In this document: positions 1 through 13,051 of the stretch, in pieces | Layout: each line of letters starts with the position of its first letter | How positions within the stretch are numbered: the stretch's first letter is position 1 | DNA from: Apostichopus japonicus | Taxonomy: Eukaryota; Echinodermata; Holothuroidea; Aspidochirotida; Stichopodidae | DNA length: 64,000 nt | Reading direction: 5' to 3' | NCBI RefSeq assembly: GCF_037975245.1 | Contig: NC_092576.1 | Location: 76,501-140,500 of the forward strand | Notes under the pieces: model-generated | The model's database searches: none | Told to the model about the DNA's origin: nothing | What the model saw: only the letters and a program-made list of their open reading frames with translations | Position numbers and translations under genes: made by a program

Positions 1-610
1 CATGTTTGACCTCAAATAAAATGTTTGCATTATATTACATATTTAACTTAGTCCAGTTGAACAGCTGAAATCGCATTCATATATTCTCGTCAATAAGTTA
101 CAGACTGTTCGAGCTGACTCAATCGGTTTGGGCAACAAAGGACAAATGGTTGGTTGTTGATTTCTTCTGTAGGGGCTTGGGTAATTGTTGACATGAAATT
201 AGGAAAAGATCGTTTTTTGGGGGGAGGGTGGGGGGAACTATACTAATTAGTAACCTGATAATTTGTGCAGAATCATTTTTTCTTTTCTAGAAAAGGTTGC
301 CTTTTTCCCCATCTTTTTAAAAATTTGATTTTGGAATGATGGACAAAACAGGTTACAAATGGAGCAGATATTTGTCCATGTACGGTTTACTGTCATACAT
401 GTAACATATCTCTGTTTAAATGCTTTGAGCTTTAGTAAAATTGTATCCAAGTCATGGAATATAATGAACTACTACTTGCTATTCTTCTATATATTGGAAC
501 AATGTTTTTCACAACTAGCAAACAGACTGTTAGAAAAATGGTTAAAGGAGACCAGTTTTTTCTTTTTTTTATATAAAATGTGGCATAAATGTGGCATGTG
601 GTATAAATTT

Positions 611-1240
611 AAATAACATCCTGAAATATCAAAACAAATTTGGATTGAAAGGTTTTCTGATGTTTTCCATCATTTTTGAAGCTGATATTTGTTTCAACAT
701 GGAGTAGACAAAGCTGTTATGATTAAACAATGAAGTATATTAGACAAAGAGACCAATAGATAAATAGTGAAAGTTTGCTCTATGAGTATAAATTAAGTAA
801 TATCCTCAAATATTAAAACAAATTTGGATTTGAAAGGTTTTCCGTCGTTTTTGAAGCTGATATTTGTTTCAACATGGAGTAGACAAAGCTGTTATGATTA
901 AACAATGAAGTATATTAGACAAAGAGACCAATAGATAAATAGTGAAAGTTTGCTCTATGAGTATAAATTAAGTAATATCCTCAAATATTAAATCAAATTT
1001 GGATTTGAAAGGTTTTCTGATGTTTTCCATCGTTTTTGAAGCTGATCATTGTGTCAACATCGAGCAGACAAAGCTGTTATGATTAAACAATGAAGTATAT
1101 TAGACAAAGAGACAGATAGATAAATAGTGAAAGTTTGCTCTATGACTATGAATTAAGTAATATCCTCAAATATTAAAACAAATATGGATTGAAAGGTTTT
1201 GTGATGTTTTCCGTCGTTTTTGAAGCTGATATTTGTGTCA
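611..1240. repeat. tandem repeat, units of 175-185 bp, about 3.5 copies
   Basis: gaagctgat recurs at 678, 853, 1038 and 1222, with the rest of each unit (gacaaagctgttatgattaaacaa, gatagataaatagtgaaag) conserved. The second unit lacks about 10 bp. Confidence 0.9.
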
Positions 1241-1515
1241 ACGTCGAGTAGGGAGTGTTGTTTACTCATGAAATAATGGTGAAAAGAGTTATAATATCCA
1301 TTATGCCAGTCTTTGAGAGTGTCATTATTGAATCCAACTTTTATGGAAATGTTTGCAATGGGCGGTATATCAGACAGGCTGATTGTTAAATTGTGTAGAG
1401 AGCTGTATGGAGTGTTGAATTTGTCACAAGTTGATGGTGTTACAATATAGTCTAAATCGCATGTGATCAGAAATGATGATAGGCCGACTTTAAGCACCAG
1501 TTTAAAGTGCTAATG
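1153..1515 (-). other. unassigned open frame, possible exon
   Basis: About 120 codons open after a TAG at an acceptor-like ccattag: HFKLVLKVGLSSFLITCDLDY...IANISIKVGFNNDTLKDWHNGYYN, running into the tandem repeat. It has Cys and several N-x-S/T sites, as in an extracellular domain. LKDWHN also occurs in a frame at 2978-3217. I do not recognise the family, and no ATG start is present. Confidence 0.22.
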
Positions 1516-3839
1516 GTCGTCCGAGACGACCAAAATGTCTGACCAGAAAGCCCACCTCAGCTTGGGAATTCCTTCTGTTACAATAAATAAATGAATAAAT
1601 ACAGTTGGACACAACGATTAATTGGTAAATAAAGCCAAATTAGTGAGAGTTCTACTGCCCCGAAGCTATCTTGGCTCAATTCACAAAATCCAGACTTTCT
1701 CTTCTCCGTTATACATATCGATCATTCTTTAGGATATTTTTACGTTTTCTCGGACGGTCAGATTGCTAGTCGGACAACGAAAACTAGATAAGTCCTTTTG
1801 TCGGAGATCGAGCGAACGAAAAATTCAACGGAAACAAGGTATCCCTCGAAAGAGATCCCATCGAAACATTACTCGCATGCACGCACTCACAGGGTGAAGG
1901 TAGTGACTTGTTCTGCTCATAACTATATAAGGCTATATGTGCTGGGTTACATTATTCTACTACATCACTTTGCCTAGCATCATCAACTATCGTCCGAGGA
2001 GCAGTCGAAGGACCACATTTGTTGTGTCATGTTACATTATCTACCAAACAGTACAAATGTATATCTTGTCTTTGTTATATAATTTCAACTTTTTTTATAT
2101 CTATGGCAGGAGTCAGTTCCCAACTTTTTGAACGGTGGAGTTGATCACATTGACATCTATGTACCATCAGTGCATCAACTCTTTGGGAGGTTTTACCTTA
2201 CAGTTAACAACTTCTGTATGCTCATGTTGACAAATCACTTATTTGGAAATGGGTGTCAATTGATCAACTCTAGTGGATTTGCAGGCATTTAATTGTATCA
2301 ATTTTTCATTTTTTGGGGGGTTGTTATTTTCTATATATATTTACAATTTGTTGTTTGTAGTGCAGTGTCAATAAAAAATAGAGGCTTGTCAGGTGTTTTT
2401 GTGCAATATTTATGTATTTATTTTATCCTATTTTTATGTCAGTGTCTTGGTTGCAATAGTAGAAATTAGTGAATTGTTGCTTTTTCTCTTGCAGTTTGCT
2501 GTGTTCTCTTGGATAATATTAGTATTCATGTGTGTGTGGGAGAGGGGTGGGGGGGGGGAACACTTGATTACAAATATTTGTTAAAAGTTAATCCACTTCA
2601 ATGTTAATTAACTCATTTATTGTACTACAAGTGCTAATTTAGTCGATATGTCAGTCTGCTCACTATTAATCAAATCTTTTCTTTTGTAATAAAATATCAT
2701 AACCAAGCAGACATTTCACTTGTTTTGAAAAGAATGAACTGTTGGAACCAAATAATAATGATATAAATGGTGAAGATTGTATTGGCATGGTTGTCTCTCT
2801 TTATTATTGATTGTGACTTGTGTGTTTTGCTGGTAGGTGTTTAATCAGTGTGTCAAGCTGGGCATTAAGTACTACTACTATACTACATATCATATATACT
2901 TTCCATTGATGTATTCCATTGTTATATTGCTGTATTCTATTGAACACTAAACAACATTGTCTAGCCACAATTTCAAGTCACAGGTCAATATTGTATGGAA
3001 TGATTGTTGGAACACAACATCTATAAAGCAGAATAAAATATGTCACCATTTTTTTTCCATAATTTTCACCATCGTACATTGCGACATGATCAAAGTCATT
3101 ATTAATTTGTTCATAGATTTCAGTCGCTATATTATGGAACACCTTTTTACAGAAACAAAAATGTAAAGGTTTTTTAAGCGCAGTACAGCATTGTGAAGAG
3201 TTGTGCCAATCTTTCAATACTGTTGTTTAAAGGTTGGGTTTAAATAACATCTCAAAATGATTGGGTATCAACGTGAAACTATTTTGACTTTAAAACTACC
3301 ATACCCTGATGCCAGCCTGCAGCAAGGAATCACAACAACTTAAAAGAGGGCAACCATTAATTTAAGGAGGGGAACATTACCCATGTCCTGCAAATTGTAA
3401 AGGTTTTTGACCTGTGACCATGGTGGCACAGATCGGGGGAGGGGTTGGTTTACTGTAGTCTGCATGCAAGGGGGAGAGGGAGGGGTAATGGCTTGGGGAT
3501 TGACTCCTACCTGACAGTGGGCCAGCGTAGTGAAGTATCAACAGGCAATGGCCAGTGTGACTACAGAGTAGCATATCCCACCAATATTTGTTTGTCTCAG
3601 GCGGTGTAAAATTTCACAGGCTTAAATATTAAAGTCCATCATGTGCATTTAAATATCCGTTGATACGACGCAATCACATACAGTTGAACTTTTGACACAA
3701 ACCGTATAAATCGATGTACATTACAGTAGAGGGGGGAGGGGAAAAAAATGTAAAATTCATCGTGTTGTAACAGAAAACTGCCTTTATGTAATCTTCAAAT
3801 ATGGTTAATACAAACCAATGTTACAAAACGGTTGTTGTA
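1516..3839. other. intergenic, no supported gene
   Basis: AT-rich DNA apart from the uncertain frame at 2978-3217. A G-rich stretch at 3430-3490 and short homopolymers only. Confidence 0.5.
2978..3217 (-). other. unassigned open frame with LKDWHN, possible exon
   Basis: About 79 codons: LKDWHNSSQCCTALKK, then FHNIATEIYEQINNDFDHV and YDGENYGKK. Balanced composition, no low complexity, family unknown; it shares only LKDWHN with 1153-1515. Confidence 0.17.
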
Positions 3840-3847
3840 CAAAGTTT

Positions 3848-5079
3848 CATAGGCGCAGATCGTGGTGGGGACAGCGGGACGCGGCCCCACCAACTTTTCA
3901 GTGGTGGGGACATGAAATACCAAGTCCCTACCAAGTTGTCTTTTCCAAACGCTGCATTTCAAATTCCCCTATATTGAACTTTGGCGCAGTTTGATCCAGC
4001 ATTGTGCAAATGACACGCTATCAAAGACGAGAATTATTACTATTGACACTGTTAGGCATGACTTCTCCGCTGAAGTATTAACACATTCAATCATGTGATT
4101 CATCATAACGTCGTATAGACTCCAATGGAAAGAAACCATATACATTTTCTTTGAGGTAAAAATATTGCACCTGCACCTTTAACACGTTGCCACTATGTTT
4201 ACTTCAAATCTTTCATCGCCTTGTTTTGTTCCTAGTGGAATGGTCAACTAGTGTGGATATCAATACATCTACTTTGATGCAAATCTGTTTTGCTACCCTT
4301 TTCCAAGGTCGATATTGTGTTAACTTTATAGACATCTCAGGAATATGACTATGTAAGGAGAAATGTTTTTTCTCGGTTACAAAAATATGAGACCATATAC
4401 TTCCTGCACGTCATACAACAATGAACATCATTTGACCTTATCGGTAAAATCAGGGAGGGTCTAAATAACACCTCCCTGGTAATACAAGGCTGCACTGGAG
4501 TAAATACAGCTGCATGTTCTTTAGGTACCTGGATAACCGTCGAGCATTTGTACACTGCCCTAGTAAATTTTTGCTGGCACAGTCTGAAACAATAAACTGA
4601 CATGACTTTTCTGTCCACAATGTTCCACTTCCATCTTAAAATTTGCATGTAAAGCAATGGTTTTACATGAAACATTTGAACAGATAATAACCAACTAACT
4701 TATTAATAGCTAAACAAATAGCAATCAACACTTTCGGAGATAAAAGAGAAGAAGGAAAGAAGGAATTCGGCTACTTACGAGAGAAGAACCAGTAGCCTCA
4801 GGTTTTATGTTCCGTACTGTATCAACTATTCAACTCTATGTTTATGGCTGTTTCTTAAATCATTTCTCTGCAGACGCCCATGTTTTTCCCCAAACTAAAT
4901 TTCTAAGCCATGAGATCTAAAACTTAAGGAGGTTTGGGAGCATCAGTGGGTCTGGGAAGTGTTATTTCCGGCGATCTGGGAGGTATATTTGCCAAAAAGT
5001 GTATTGTACGCTACGCTTAGATACTATCAGAGAACAGACACCCGTCCCCACCATTATCCAAGACTGATCTGTGCCAATG
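3848..5079. mobile_element. hAT-type non-autonomous element, CATGGGCGCAGATC family, long copy
   Basis: Termini are CATAGGCGCAGATC and GATCTGTGCCAATG, flanked by 8-bp duplications caaagttt (3840-3847) and caaagtct (5080-5087). Both end segments match, in inverted orientation, the ends of 27491-28044, which is a shorter version. No transposase frame is seen. Confidence 0.77.
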
Positions 5080-5413
5080 CAAAGTCTAACCAAAGGATTA
5101 ATAAAGAAACAAAAATTGAGATCAAAGATGAGACATAGATAATGCATTGACATGATCATTAACCCTCTCAAAAATATAATGCTCTTGTTTGGATTGTTTA
5201 AAGTTAGCCTTAAAGTCGTGCAAAAGTTTCTACCCATAAAAATGTTGCTCAAATTATATATTAATAATGAAACATATTGCTTCAGTGGATATTGCTGTAA
5301 ATATCACAAACAGTGGGAAAGAATACAGGCCTACTGTTCAAGCGTGGGGGAGGGTGGTAGGTAAGGGAGGGGGTGTGGGAGGTAAGGGGGGTTGGGGAAT
5401 ATCAAAAATTAAT

Positions 5414-5866
5414 TTACTTTAATGCAATTAAAAGTAAAATGATCAATATATAAAAACTGCTTATGATCAAATCGACCTGTGTCGACAGTTCGACTTTTAA
5501 CTTTTTTGTCCAATAATGTATTCTCATCTCCACGAGAGATATATAAAGCAGCTGCGATACCACTAATATACTACTGACTGTTTTGGTCTTCCGATCCGAG
5601 GCAAGCAGAAGACCGCAAACCATGAATGTACCGGCTAGGATGATCTTTGTAAACTCTCCTATGTAATATGGGAAATTGAGGGCTCCCTGCTCTTGGGGAC
5701 TTCTGTTCAGCTGGAAGGCAGTGATACAAAAGAAAGCAGTGAGTAGTGCACATCCGTACTGATACATCCACGCCAGACGGTATCGCCTCTCCAACCTCTC
5801 TACGCCGCGACTAGCGATGATGATGTACATCCCGACCGTGGCAGCATCTCTGACGACCATACGAAC
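5414..5866 (-). CDS. TMEM101: TMEM101-like terminal exon
   Basis: 150 codons plus TAA, opening VRMVVRD after a ttccag acceptor. It carries four or five hydrophobic helices and the HYW motif, and ends LLIALK. No clear AATAAA-type signal was found close downstream on the minus strand. Confidence 0.87.
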   Translation of the reverse strand, partial: VRMVVRDAATVGMYIIIASRGVERLERRYRLAWMYQYGCALLTAFFCITAFQLNRSPQEQGALNFPYYIGEFTKIILAGTFMVCGLLLASDRKTKTVSSILVVSQLLYISLVEMRIHYWTKKLKVELSTQVDLIISSFYILIILLLIALK

Positions 5867-8800
5867 CTGGAATGAAAAGAAATTGAAGAAAAGTGTTACT
5901 TTTGCATATTTATTTTGTTTGGCTTATAGTACTGTAATTAAATCTATAAAAAAAAATCAGATAATAACAGAATTCATAACTTTCAAAAGGATACGTTGTT
6001 AACCGTCCATGTTCCCCATCATCAGTGACACTTCTCTGACCATTGGGCATGACAATGATTGTATCCTCAGAGAACAATTGAGGACGTTAAATTTTTAGCC
6101 AAACACTTATGGACATCAGACTCATATGTATATTATACAAGCGTATTGTAATGGACCCAATAGTCTACTGTACATGGCAAAACCCCAATGCATGGTGTAC
6201 AGTAAAAGTGTTAACAAGCAAGCTACCGTTGGCCATAAAGTGATCAATGAACTAATGGACAATGGTTACACACAGTATATTCCACTGTCTTCAGCCACAG
6301 GTGGGTGAGGTAAATGGATTCTACTGTAAAACATTCAATACAGTTCAAACCAGGAGAGCAATTCATCCTCAACTATTAAAAGAAAAAGGGGGAAAGCAGG
6401 TACTGTAGGAGGGAGGAGGAGAGGGAGGAGATTGAGTAGGGATAGGAGAGGGAGATGGGACACCTAAACATGGCCAACTTGTCTGAAAGGTACAGGTCAT
6501 ACTGATGTTATCACAGAGTTAGCAAATAAAAACACCACACAGGAGTTTTGGTTATATAAATATTTTGATGGACAGTGGAGACATGATGGAATGAAGTACT
6601 GCATATATATATATGGGCGCAAAAACAAACCAAGTGAAGTAAACTTCAAAACTACATCGCTGGAGTGAATGACAGACTCAGACACAAACGTAACCGATGG
6701 GTCTACCCATGATTTAGAGAAAGCTGTCATAAAAACATTTACCCAAACAGGTAAGAGATGGTTTAAATTGGTTCTATAATTTAGGAGATATCTATACATT
6801 CCTTCACACTCATGGCTGATGGCTTCATGAGCAAGTCTTAATATGATGACCTCCAGCCCCCTTATACTTCAGTTATATATGTTGTTCTGTATTAAATGGA
6901 GATGGATATTTTTGCCCATCTTGAATTTAACAAATTGTTCAAAGCTATCAACATGTCATTATGATGGCACTGGTGGCAGAGTCCACAGTTAACATTCCAA
7001 GTATTTCCAACTTTGAACAAAACGAAAGGAAAAGGACGTTACTGTAAATGGGTTCAGACTCTATTGGCGCTATGACATCCAAGATGTACAGAGTGAACGC
7101 CTCCAAACATGTGACTGTAAACTACAGTATCTCCCAAACAGAGTGACATGTTTTTTTTTTTCTAGCTGATTGAGGGAGTTTTGTATCACACAGATCACAA
7201 GGTACAGTATATAGAGATGGATTTTTGGGGTTGTGCCTCGGACTGTTAAACACTCCTTATTTAAAGTTCAATCCAGTCCCACAATAGATTGGTCAATATA
7301 CTGTACCAAATAACTAGTTCCAATAAGTTCCAATAACTCACCTTCAACCACGGATCGACCGGAGCCATAATTGAATGAGAAATGACGGAAAATGAGGCTG
7401 AGAAACCAGCGGCCAATAGAGCGAATAGAGATTTCTGGTCGCCGAATGACAACATTGTCCCAGCGAAAAACATAGCGAATATGTACACGTAGACATATAG
7501 TCCAGGCAGTAGCTCTGATCTGTTAGAAAGGGGCAAAAAAAGGATGAAACTTAATGTTTAAAAAATTAATAAAAAAACAACAAACTATATTAAACAAGTA
7601 CAGGCACACTGACATTAGATCATTTACAGTTTACTGTACAAATCCAATGGCCGGGTCTGCAAATTTAAGGGATGTAGTACTACAGTATAGTAGTACTATA
7701 AAATATATACACAATTTCTGGGATATTCTCCAGCAACAGCAATTTATGAGAATTTTTCAAACTTTATGAAAGATAACATATAATTTTCGTAGCAAGACGT
7801 AGACAATCCCTATGAATCAAGACAAACATGATACCCATACACTGTATGTATGGGAATCTTACAGATTAGATTTGCACAACCTCAATCCAGGAATTCATCT
7901 CATGATTTATTGCCAAGCTGTTTAATACTACCATATCTAATCATATATTTTGGATACTTTGCAGGTATTTTGGTATATTTGCTTATCCCCAAGCAAAGAA
8001 ACAATGAGAGATGAGAGTTACAAACCATCTCTTAATTGCTTACAGAACTTCTAAGGCACGGTAGACCAATAGACAATTTTGACAAATTTTTGGTAACAAA
8101 TATAACTAAATTTGATAGGTTCTATATGTATGCATTTACCCAAATCAAGCTGTACCAAGAGTTATTCAAAGTTTTATACCTCAAAAACTGCCAGCCACCT
8201 AGATATGTTCCTAATTTATGATGGTTAATCAGTTCCAGCAAAGGATTCCAGTCCATGTGAGGTTACAGGAAACTGTTTGAGGCTACTGCATCTGTCATAT
8301 TTTAAAACATAGACATAACCTGTCCTTACTCAAATTCCTCATTGCTGTGTATGCACAGGGGTTTGTCACCGGTCTGCATGCAATTGACAGACCTGGAAAG
8401 TGCCCTACTGTATATACAGCACAGATTACATGTACAAATTAATATCCACACAGCTTGGTAAAGCCATCTCACACTCCCTCCTCACACCTCATTTTCATAT
8501 ATTACTTATACCAAACACAGCTTGGTAAAGCCATCTCACACTCCCTCCTCACACCCAGGGGCGTAGCGAAGGGGTTTTTGTTGGGGGGTGTGGAGAATTT
8601 GATTTGCTGACGGATCTGGAAGTGGTGACTGAAATGGGGGAGGGGTCTAAGGGGAGGGGGTGTCCCCCTCCCCTTTGGCAACTTTTTAGTTTTGAAACGT
8701 CCTTAGATGCAATCTGGTGCATATTTTAAGTCAAATTTGATTTGCCGACGGATCTGGAAGTGTTGACTGAAATGGGGGAGGGGTCTAATTTTTAGTTTTG

Positions 8801-10929
8801 AAACGTCCTTAGATGCAATCTGATGTATATTTTAAGTCAAATTTGATTTGCCGACAGATCTGGAAGTGGTGACTGAAATGGGGGAGGGGTCTAAGGGGAG
8901 GGAATGTCCCCCCCCCTTTGGAAATTTTTTTAGTTTTGAAACGTCCTTAGATGCAATCTGGTGCATATTTTAAGTCAAATTTGGCACGGAAGAAGCTCCC
9001 GTTCTCCTTTTTCTATTCAGCTTTCCTTCTTTCTTCCCCTTCCCCTTCCGCTCTCTTCACCTTTTCTCCTTTTGCCGACAGACCCAAAATTTGCCGACAG
9101 CGACCAAATTATTGGGGGGGTGTGACACCCCCCACACCCCCCCGCTCGCTACGCCCCTGCTCACACCTCATTTTCATATATTACTTATACCAAACACAGC
9201 TTGGTAAAGCCATCTCACACTCCCTCCTCACACCTCATTTGCATATATTACTTATACCAAACACAGCTTGGTAAAGCCATCTCACACTCCCTCCTCACAC
9301 CTCATTTTCATATATTACCTATACCAAACACAGCTTGGTAAAGCCATCTCACACTCCCTCCTCACACCTCATTTTCATATATTACTTATACCAAACACAG
9401 CTTGGTAAAGCCATCTCACACTCCCTCCTCACACCTCATTTGCATATATTACTTATACCAAACACAGCTTGATAAAGACATCTCCCACTCCCTCCTCACA
9501 TCTCATTTGCATATTACTTACACCCTAAGTGCGACAGTATAGAGCACTACCCAGCGTAACTTGCTTTGAGCAATGTGTCTACATACTGCTGCAGTGTTGA
9601 CAGCTCTTACGGTATGACAGGTGTTCAGTGCAAATACCAACCCTAGGTTGAGTAGCACTTTTCATAGTGAGAGATATATATCATTGTTAGTCACTGACAT
9701 CATGTTTCAAATGCACCTAGGAACCTGTTCTATAAAATCTACATTGCTATATAAATTTCAGTTGCAAAATGCTAAATTCCCTGTTTTTCCTCGAATCTCC
9801 TGTTTTTGAAATAAAACATGTTAAATCTCCCTATTTTTATGACAAACAGGTTGGCAAACAGGTCTGAATTGTGCTTTAATCATATTGCAAATGGGTCTGA
9901 CTTTCTAGCTAAGACAGCCTGTGGTTTCAGAACCCATTAAGAAGTACTGTAGGCTACAAATACTCTCTGCCAACTGCTGGGCATAGAAAAACTAGTGTAC
10001 AGTCAGTACATACAGCTGCAGTCAGTACACACAGCAAAGTGTATAAACGATACAGCGATGGACATCTCAGGTCCAGCTAAAGATAACAAGGTATCACTAC
10101 ATTAAACATAGTGCATTCTTTCCAGAGTCATGACTTAATGCAAATGTTACATCGAATCACAAGTGTGGCCGACAGAATTTAAGGGTGTGAAGACTCGCGC
10201 AAAAAGGAAAGTGATATGCCGGTAATCTGACCTAGTTTTGAATGAGGTGTAACAGAAGTGTAAGGCACCACCATTGATCCCAGAAAATACACACACAGCT
10301 TGCTAACGTCGGTAATTAGACACTAGTGTACAGTCAGTACATACAGCTGCAGCCAATACCCGCAGCAAAGTGTATAAACGATACAGCGATGGACATCTCA
10401 GGTCCAGCTAAAGATAACAAGGTATCACGTTTCATTACTATCTGCATTTTGTAGCTACACAAACAAAATGTCACTTGCAAGCAACAGAAAGTTAACCTTT
10501 CCAGATGGCCGCATGCGCTTTGGTGAGAGTCTTCTACGCCTTTAACTAGCCTTATTTGGTACCTTCACCATTACGAGGCACTATACTTCTGTAATTAGCT
10601 ACTCCTAATATTACTACTAGCACTTAGTAGTGATATTACATGCTTGTTCCCGTGCCTAACTTTAGAACATACAGTAATCGTACGATAAACCTTGCTGACA
10701 CCAAAGTGTCTGTAATGTGCATTGAGATTGCCTAAATCTGCCAGTATATCGCGTAACTGGTACATATACATTTTGAAACGCGACTGCTTTCATTGGAAGA
10801 AGATTGAGGTTACCTCGATTGAGCCTCACGTTCTGCCATTATCATGCACAAGCTAAGTGCGTCAACAAATGGCTTTCTTAGAATTAAAAACGAACATAGT
10901 GATCGTATCCTCTCTCCGGCACTAGTCAT
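5414..10929 (-). CDS. TMEM101: TMEM101-like multi-pass membrane protein, complete in three exons
   Basis: Coding exons on the minus strand are 10929-10814, 7519-7342 and 5866-5414 (stop TAA). They give 248 codons, against about 257 residues in vertebrate TMEM101. Exon 1 ends in AG before gtaacc and exon 2 starts with A, rebuilding an Arg codon; exon 2 ends DPWLK before gtgagt and exon 3 starts VRM after a ttccag acceptor. All phases fit with no internal stop. Recalled family similarity runs along the whole length: an N-terminal patch with AER, then a YVYVYIF...MLSFG segment, WLKVRM, and a late HYW motif before a C-terminal hydrophobic helix. Several hydrophobic segments (LLAAGFSASFSVIS, SILVVSQLLYISLVEM, IISSFYILIILLLIAL) indicate a polytopic membrane protein. 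The molecular function of TMEM101 is poorly defined; overexpression has been linked to NF-kB signalling. Introns (1.5 and 3.3 kb) hold repeats. Confidence 0.87.
5867..7341 (-). other. intron 2 of the TMEM101-like gene
   Basis: Bounded by gtgagt (7341 side) and ttccag (5867 side); a purine-rich GGAGGGAGGAG run at 6405-6460 and no other feature. Confidence 0.8.
7342..7519 (-). CDS. TMEM101: TMEM101-like exon 2
   Basis: 178 bp: one base plus 59 codons. The acceptor has a strong pyrimidine tract ending ctttctaacag, and the donor is AAG/gtgagt. It encodes two hydrophobic segments around LSFGDQKSLFALLAAGF and ends DPWLK. Confidence 0.87.
8449..9508. repeat. 67-bp tandem repeat array interrupted by a MITE
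   Basis: Units starting cacagcttggtaaagcc occur at 8449, 8516, 9195, 9262, 9329, 9396 and 9463, i.e. every 67 bp on each side of the insertion at 8556-9159. Confidence 0.9.
8556..9159. mobile_element. hAT-type MITE, CAGGGGCGTAGCGA family, inside a tandem array
   Basis: Termini CAGGGGCGTAGCGA and TCGCTACGCCCCTG, with an exact 8-bp duplication ctcacacc on both sides (8548-8555, 9160-9167). It contains three imperfect units of about 180 bp (gatttgc.gacggatctggaagt...). It splits the 67-bp satellite array at 8449-9508. Confidence 0.9.
9991..10438. repeat. direct duplication (9991-10097 and 10322-10438)
   Basis: actagtgtacagtcagtaca...cgatacagcgatggacatct...gataacaaggtatcac occurs twice, about 105 bp each, inside intron 1 of the TMEM101-like gene. 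Confidence 0.87.
10814..10929 (-). CDS. TMEM101: TMEM101-like exon 1 (start codon exon)
   Basis: ATG at 10929-10927, 38 codons plus two bases. The peptide begins MTSAGERIRSL and ends AEREAQS. It was found by looking for the missing N-terminus with the phase demanded by exon 2. The donor is TCGAG/gtaacc. The similarity to the vertebrate AERAEA stretch supports the assignment. Confidence 0.78.
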
Positions 10930-11303
10930 TACTGATGTTGTCAAACGTTCAATGCGCTGTGAAAACACTAAACAGAAACGCCTTTTCCAGCGGGCACTGA
11001 AAGTCTAGTCAAGGCTGACATGACGTTCCTATTTTGAATTCATGTGTCTATTTTCACCAAATGCAGCAAAAGCAACAGGCATGGTTTTGTTTGCAAATGA
11101 GCGTAGAAACACCGAGAACGGGTTGTTTTCTTCCTAATCAGTTTGTTCTATCACTTTTTACGTATAAGGGTGTAAGAACCACGTTGAATTCGGCACAGAC
11201 TGTGAGGAAGACTTGGTTAATGATTTTGGCCAACTTTTGATTTTACTCCCGCACCCACTTTTCCACAAACAGCACACGCTTGGCGGCACGTCCCAGTGTA
11301 GAC

Positions 11304-11704
11304 CAGGGTTGTCCAACCTTTTGCACAGGAGGGCCACATGGAATGATTATGATGAAGGAGGGGGCCGCATGAACCCTACGCTCGATTTTTCGATTTTTTG
11401 CCCGAAGCACAAGGCAACAAAATGTGAGCAATGCGCGGAGCGCACTGATTTATTTTCCTTCCTGATAAAACAGATGCATAGGCCTAAAGTTCAGCCCCCC
11501 CCCCCCTCCGCTGAGAGTGTCACAAACTGACCTGTATGCAGTTTTTTGGACCCAGAAGGTTCGAATGATTGATTATGTAGCTTCAAATGGTTATCAATAA
11601 ATCTGCTCACTAAAATTTCGCACCGTAGAGCATCTCTGGCGGGCCGGACGCAACCCTGCGGCGGGCCGGACTGTGGCCCGCGGGCCGTAGGTTGGACAAC
11701 CCTG
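11304..11704. mobile_element. hAT MITE with CAGGGTTGTCCAACCT termini
   Basis: Ends CAGGGTTGTCCAACCT and AGGTTGGACAACCCTG, GGCCCGC-rich subterminal parts, and near-identical 8-bp duplications gtgtagac and ctgtagac. It is typical of hAT ends; no coding frame. Confidence 0.9.
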
Positions 11705-11760
11705 CTGTAGACAGTTCTCCTGTATAGGCCAAATCAGCATTACAACTTGTCTTAATATCG

Positions 11761-11789
11761 CTCGCTTCTAGGCCTTTTGGATAAGATCA
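11761..11789 (+). ncRNA. U2 snRNA 5'-end-like fragment (pseudogene or SINE head)
   Basis: cttctaggccttttggataa matches the invariant 5' end of U2 (CTTCTCGGCCTTTTGGCTAA) with about three differences over 29 nt. The branch-site-pairing part that follows in U2 is missing, so this is not a functional gene. Confidence 0.4.
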
Positions 11790-12173
<384 letters not shown>

Positions 12174-12439
12174 GTTGTTGAATGCTCCATATTAGTTTTA
12201 GAACGATTCTATTCAAATTATACTTGAACGTGCCGCACCAAAATCAATTGCTCCAGTTGACTAACACACTAAACTCACCACTTTCCATGGCCGCTAGAGC
12301 ATAGCTAGAAGTTTTCAACTGACATACCCTACCCACCATATGATAGCTGACAGCTTGGAATATCACAGCACGTTCATGAACTAGTTTTGGCCACTTATTT
12401 CTTGTTTGAACGACATAACCTGCTTACATATACAGTTAT

Positions 12440-12960
12440 TCCACGATATGCAGATAAAGATTTATTTGGCAGTATAGAGCCAGATATAACTGGATTATCT
12501 GGATTTTGTATATATTAAACCGATAAAGTTGTATCTGGCCCAGATATGGATGGCAAAAAATTTAGCCAGATAAAAAATTTAATGGGCCATATAAAAGTTT
12601 ATCTGGATTTCTTTATATCAACCAGATAAAGTTTTATCTGGCCCAGATATATGGAAGCCATAAACTTCAACCATATCAAATTTGATATGGGCCATATAAA
12701 AGTGTATCTGGATTTTCTTTATATCAACCAAATAAATTTTTATCTGGCCCAGATATGGATGCAATAAAATTTAACCAGATCAAATGTTATATGGGCCGTA
12801 AAAAACTTTATTTTATATCAAGTTATATCTGCTCAATTTTTTATCTGGCCAGATATAAATTCCAGATCTGGAGCAGATCTGGCCCAGATTGAAATTCCAG
12901 ATCTGGGCCAGATCTGGGCCAGATCTGGGACCGGAATCTTCTCGTTTCATATAAGATTTT
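12440..12960. repeat. diverged tandem repeats of TATCTGG...CCAGATAT type
   Basis: Irregular units contain tatctggcccagatatggat and ccagataaa.tt; the last part (12860-12930) is ccagatctgggccagatctgg. The same kind of repeat covers 52640-53860. Confidence 0.8.
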
Positions 12961-13051
12961 CAAAAAATCACCTTCAATCCTCCATATTTTTAGACCATCA
13001 GTAGATTTTGCAACAAAAAACGAAAACAATTGTTTTTGTTTCTTGTTGCAA

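Noticed and set aside
6497-6799. 100-codon frame on the coding strand of the TMEM101-like gene
   Set aside because: Inside intron 2, no domain, and splicing around it is already complete.
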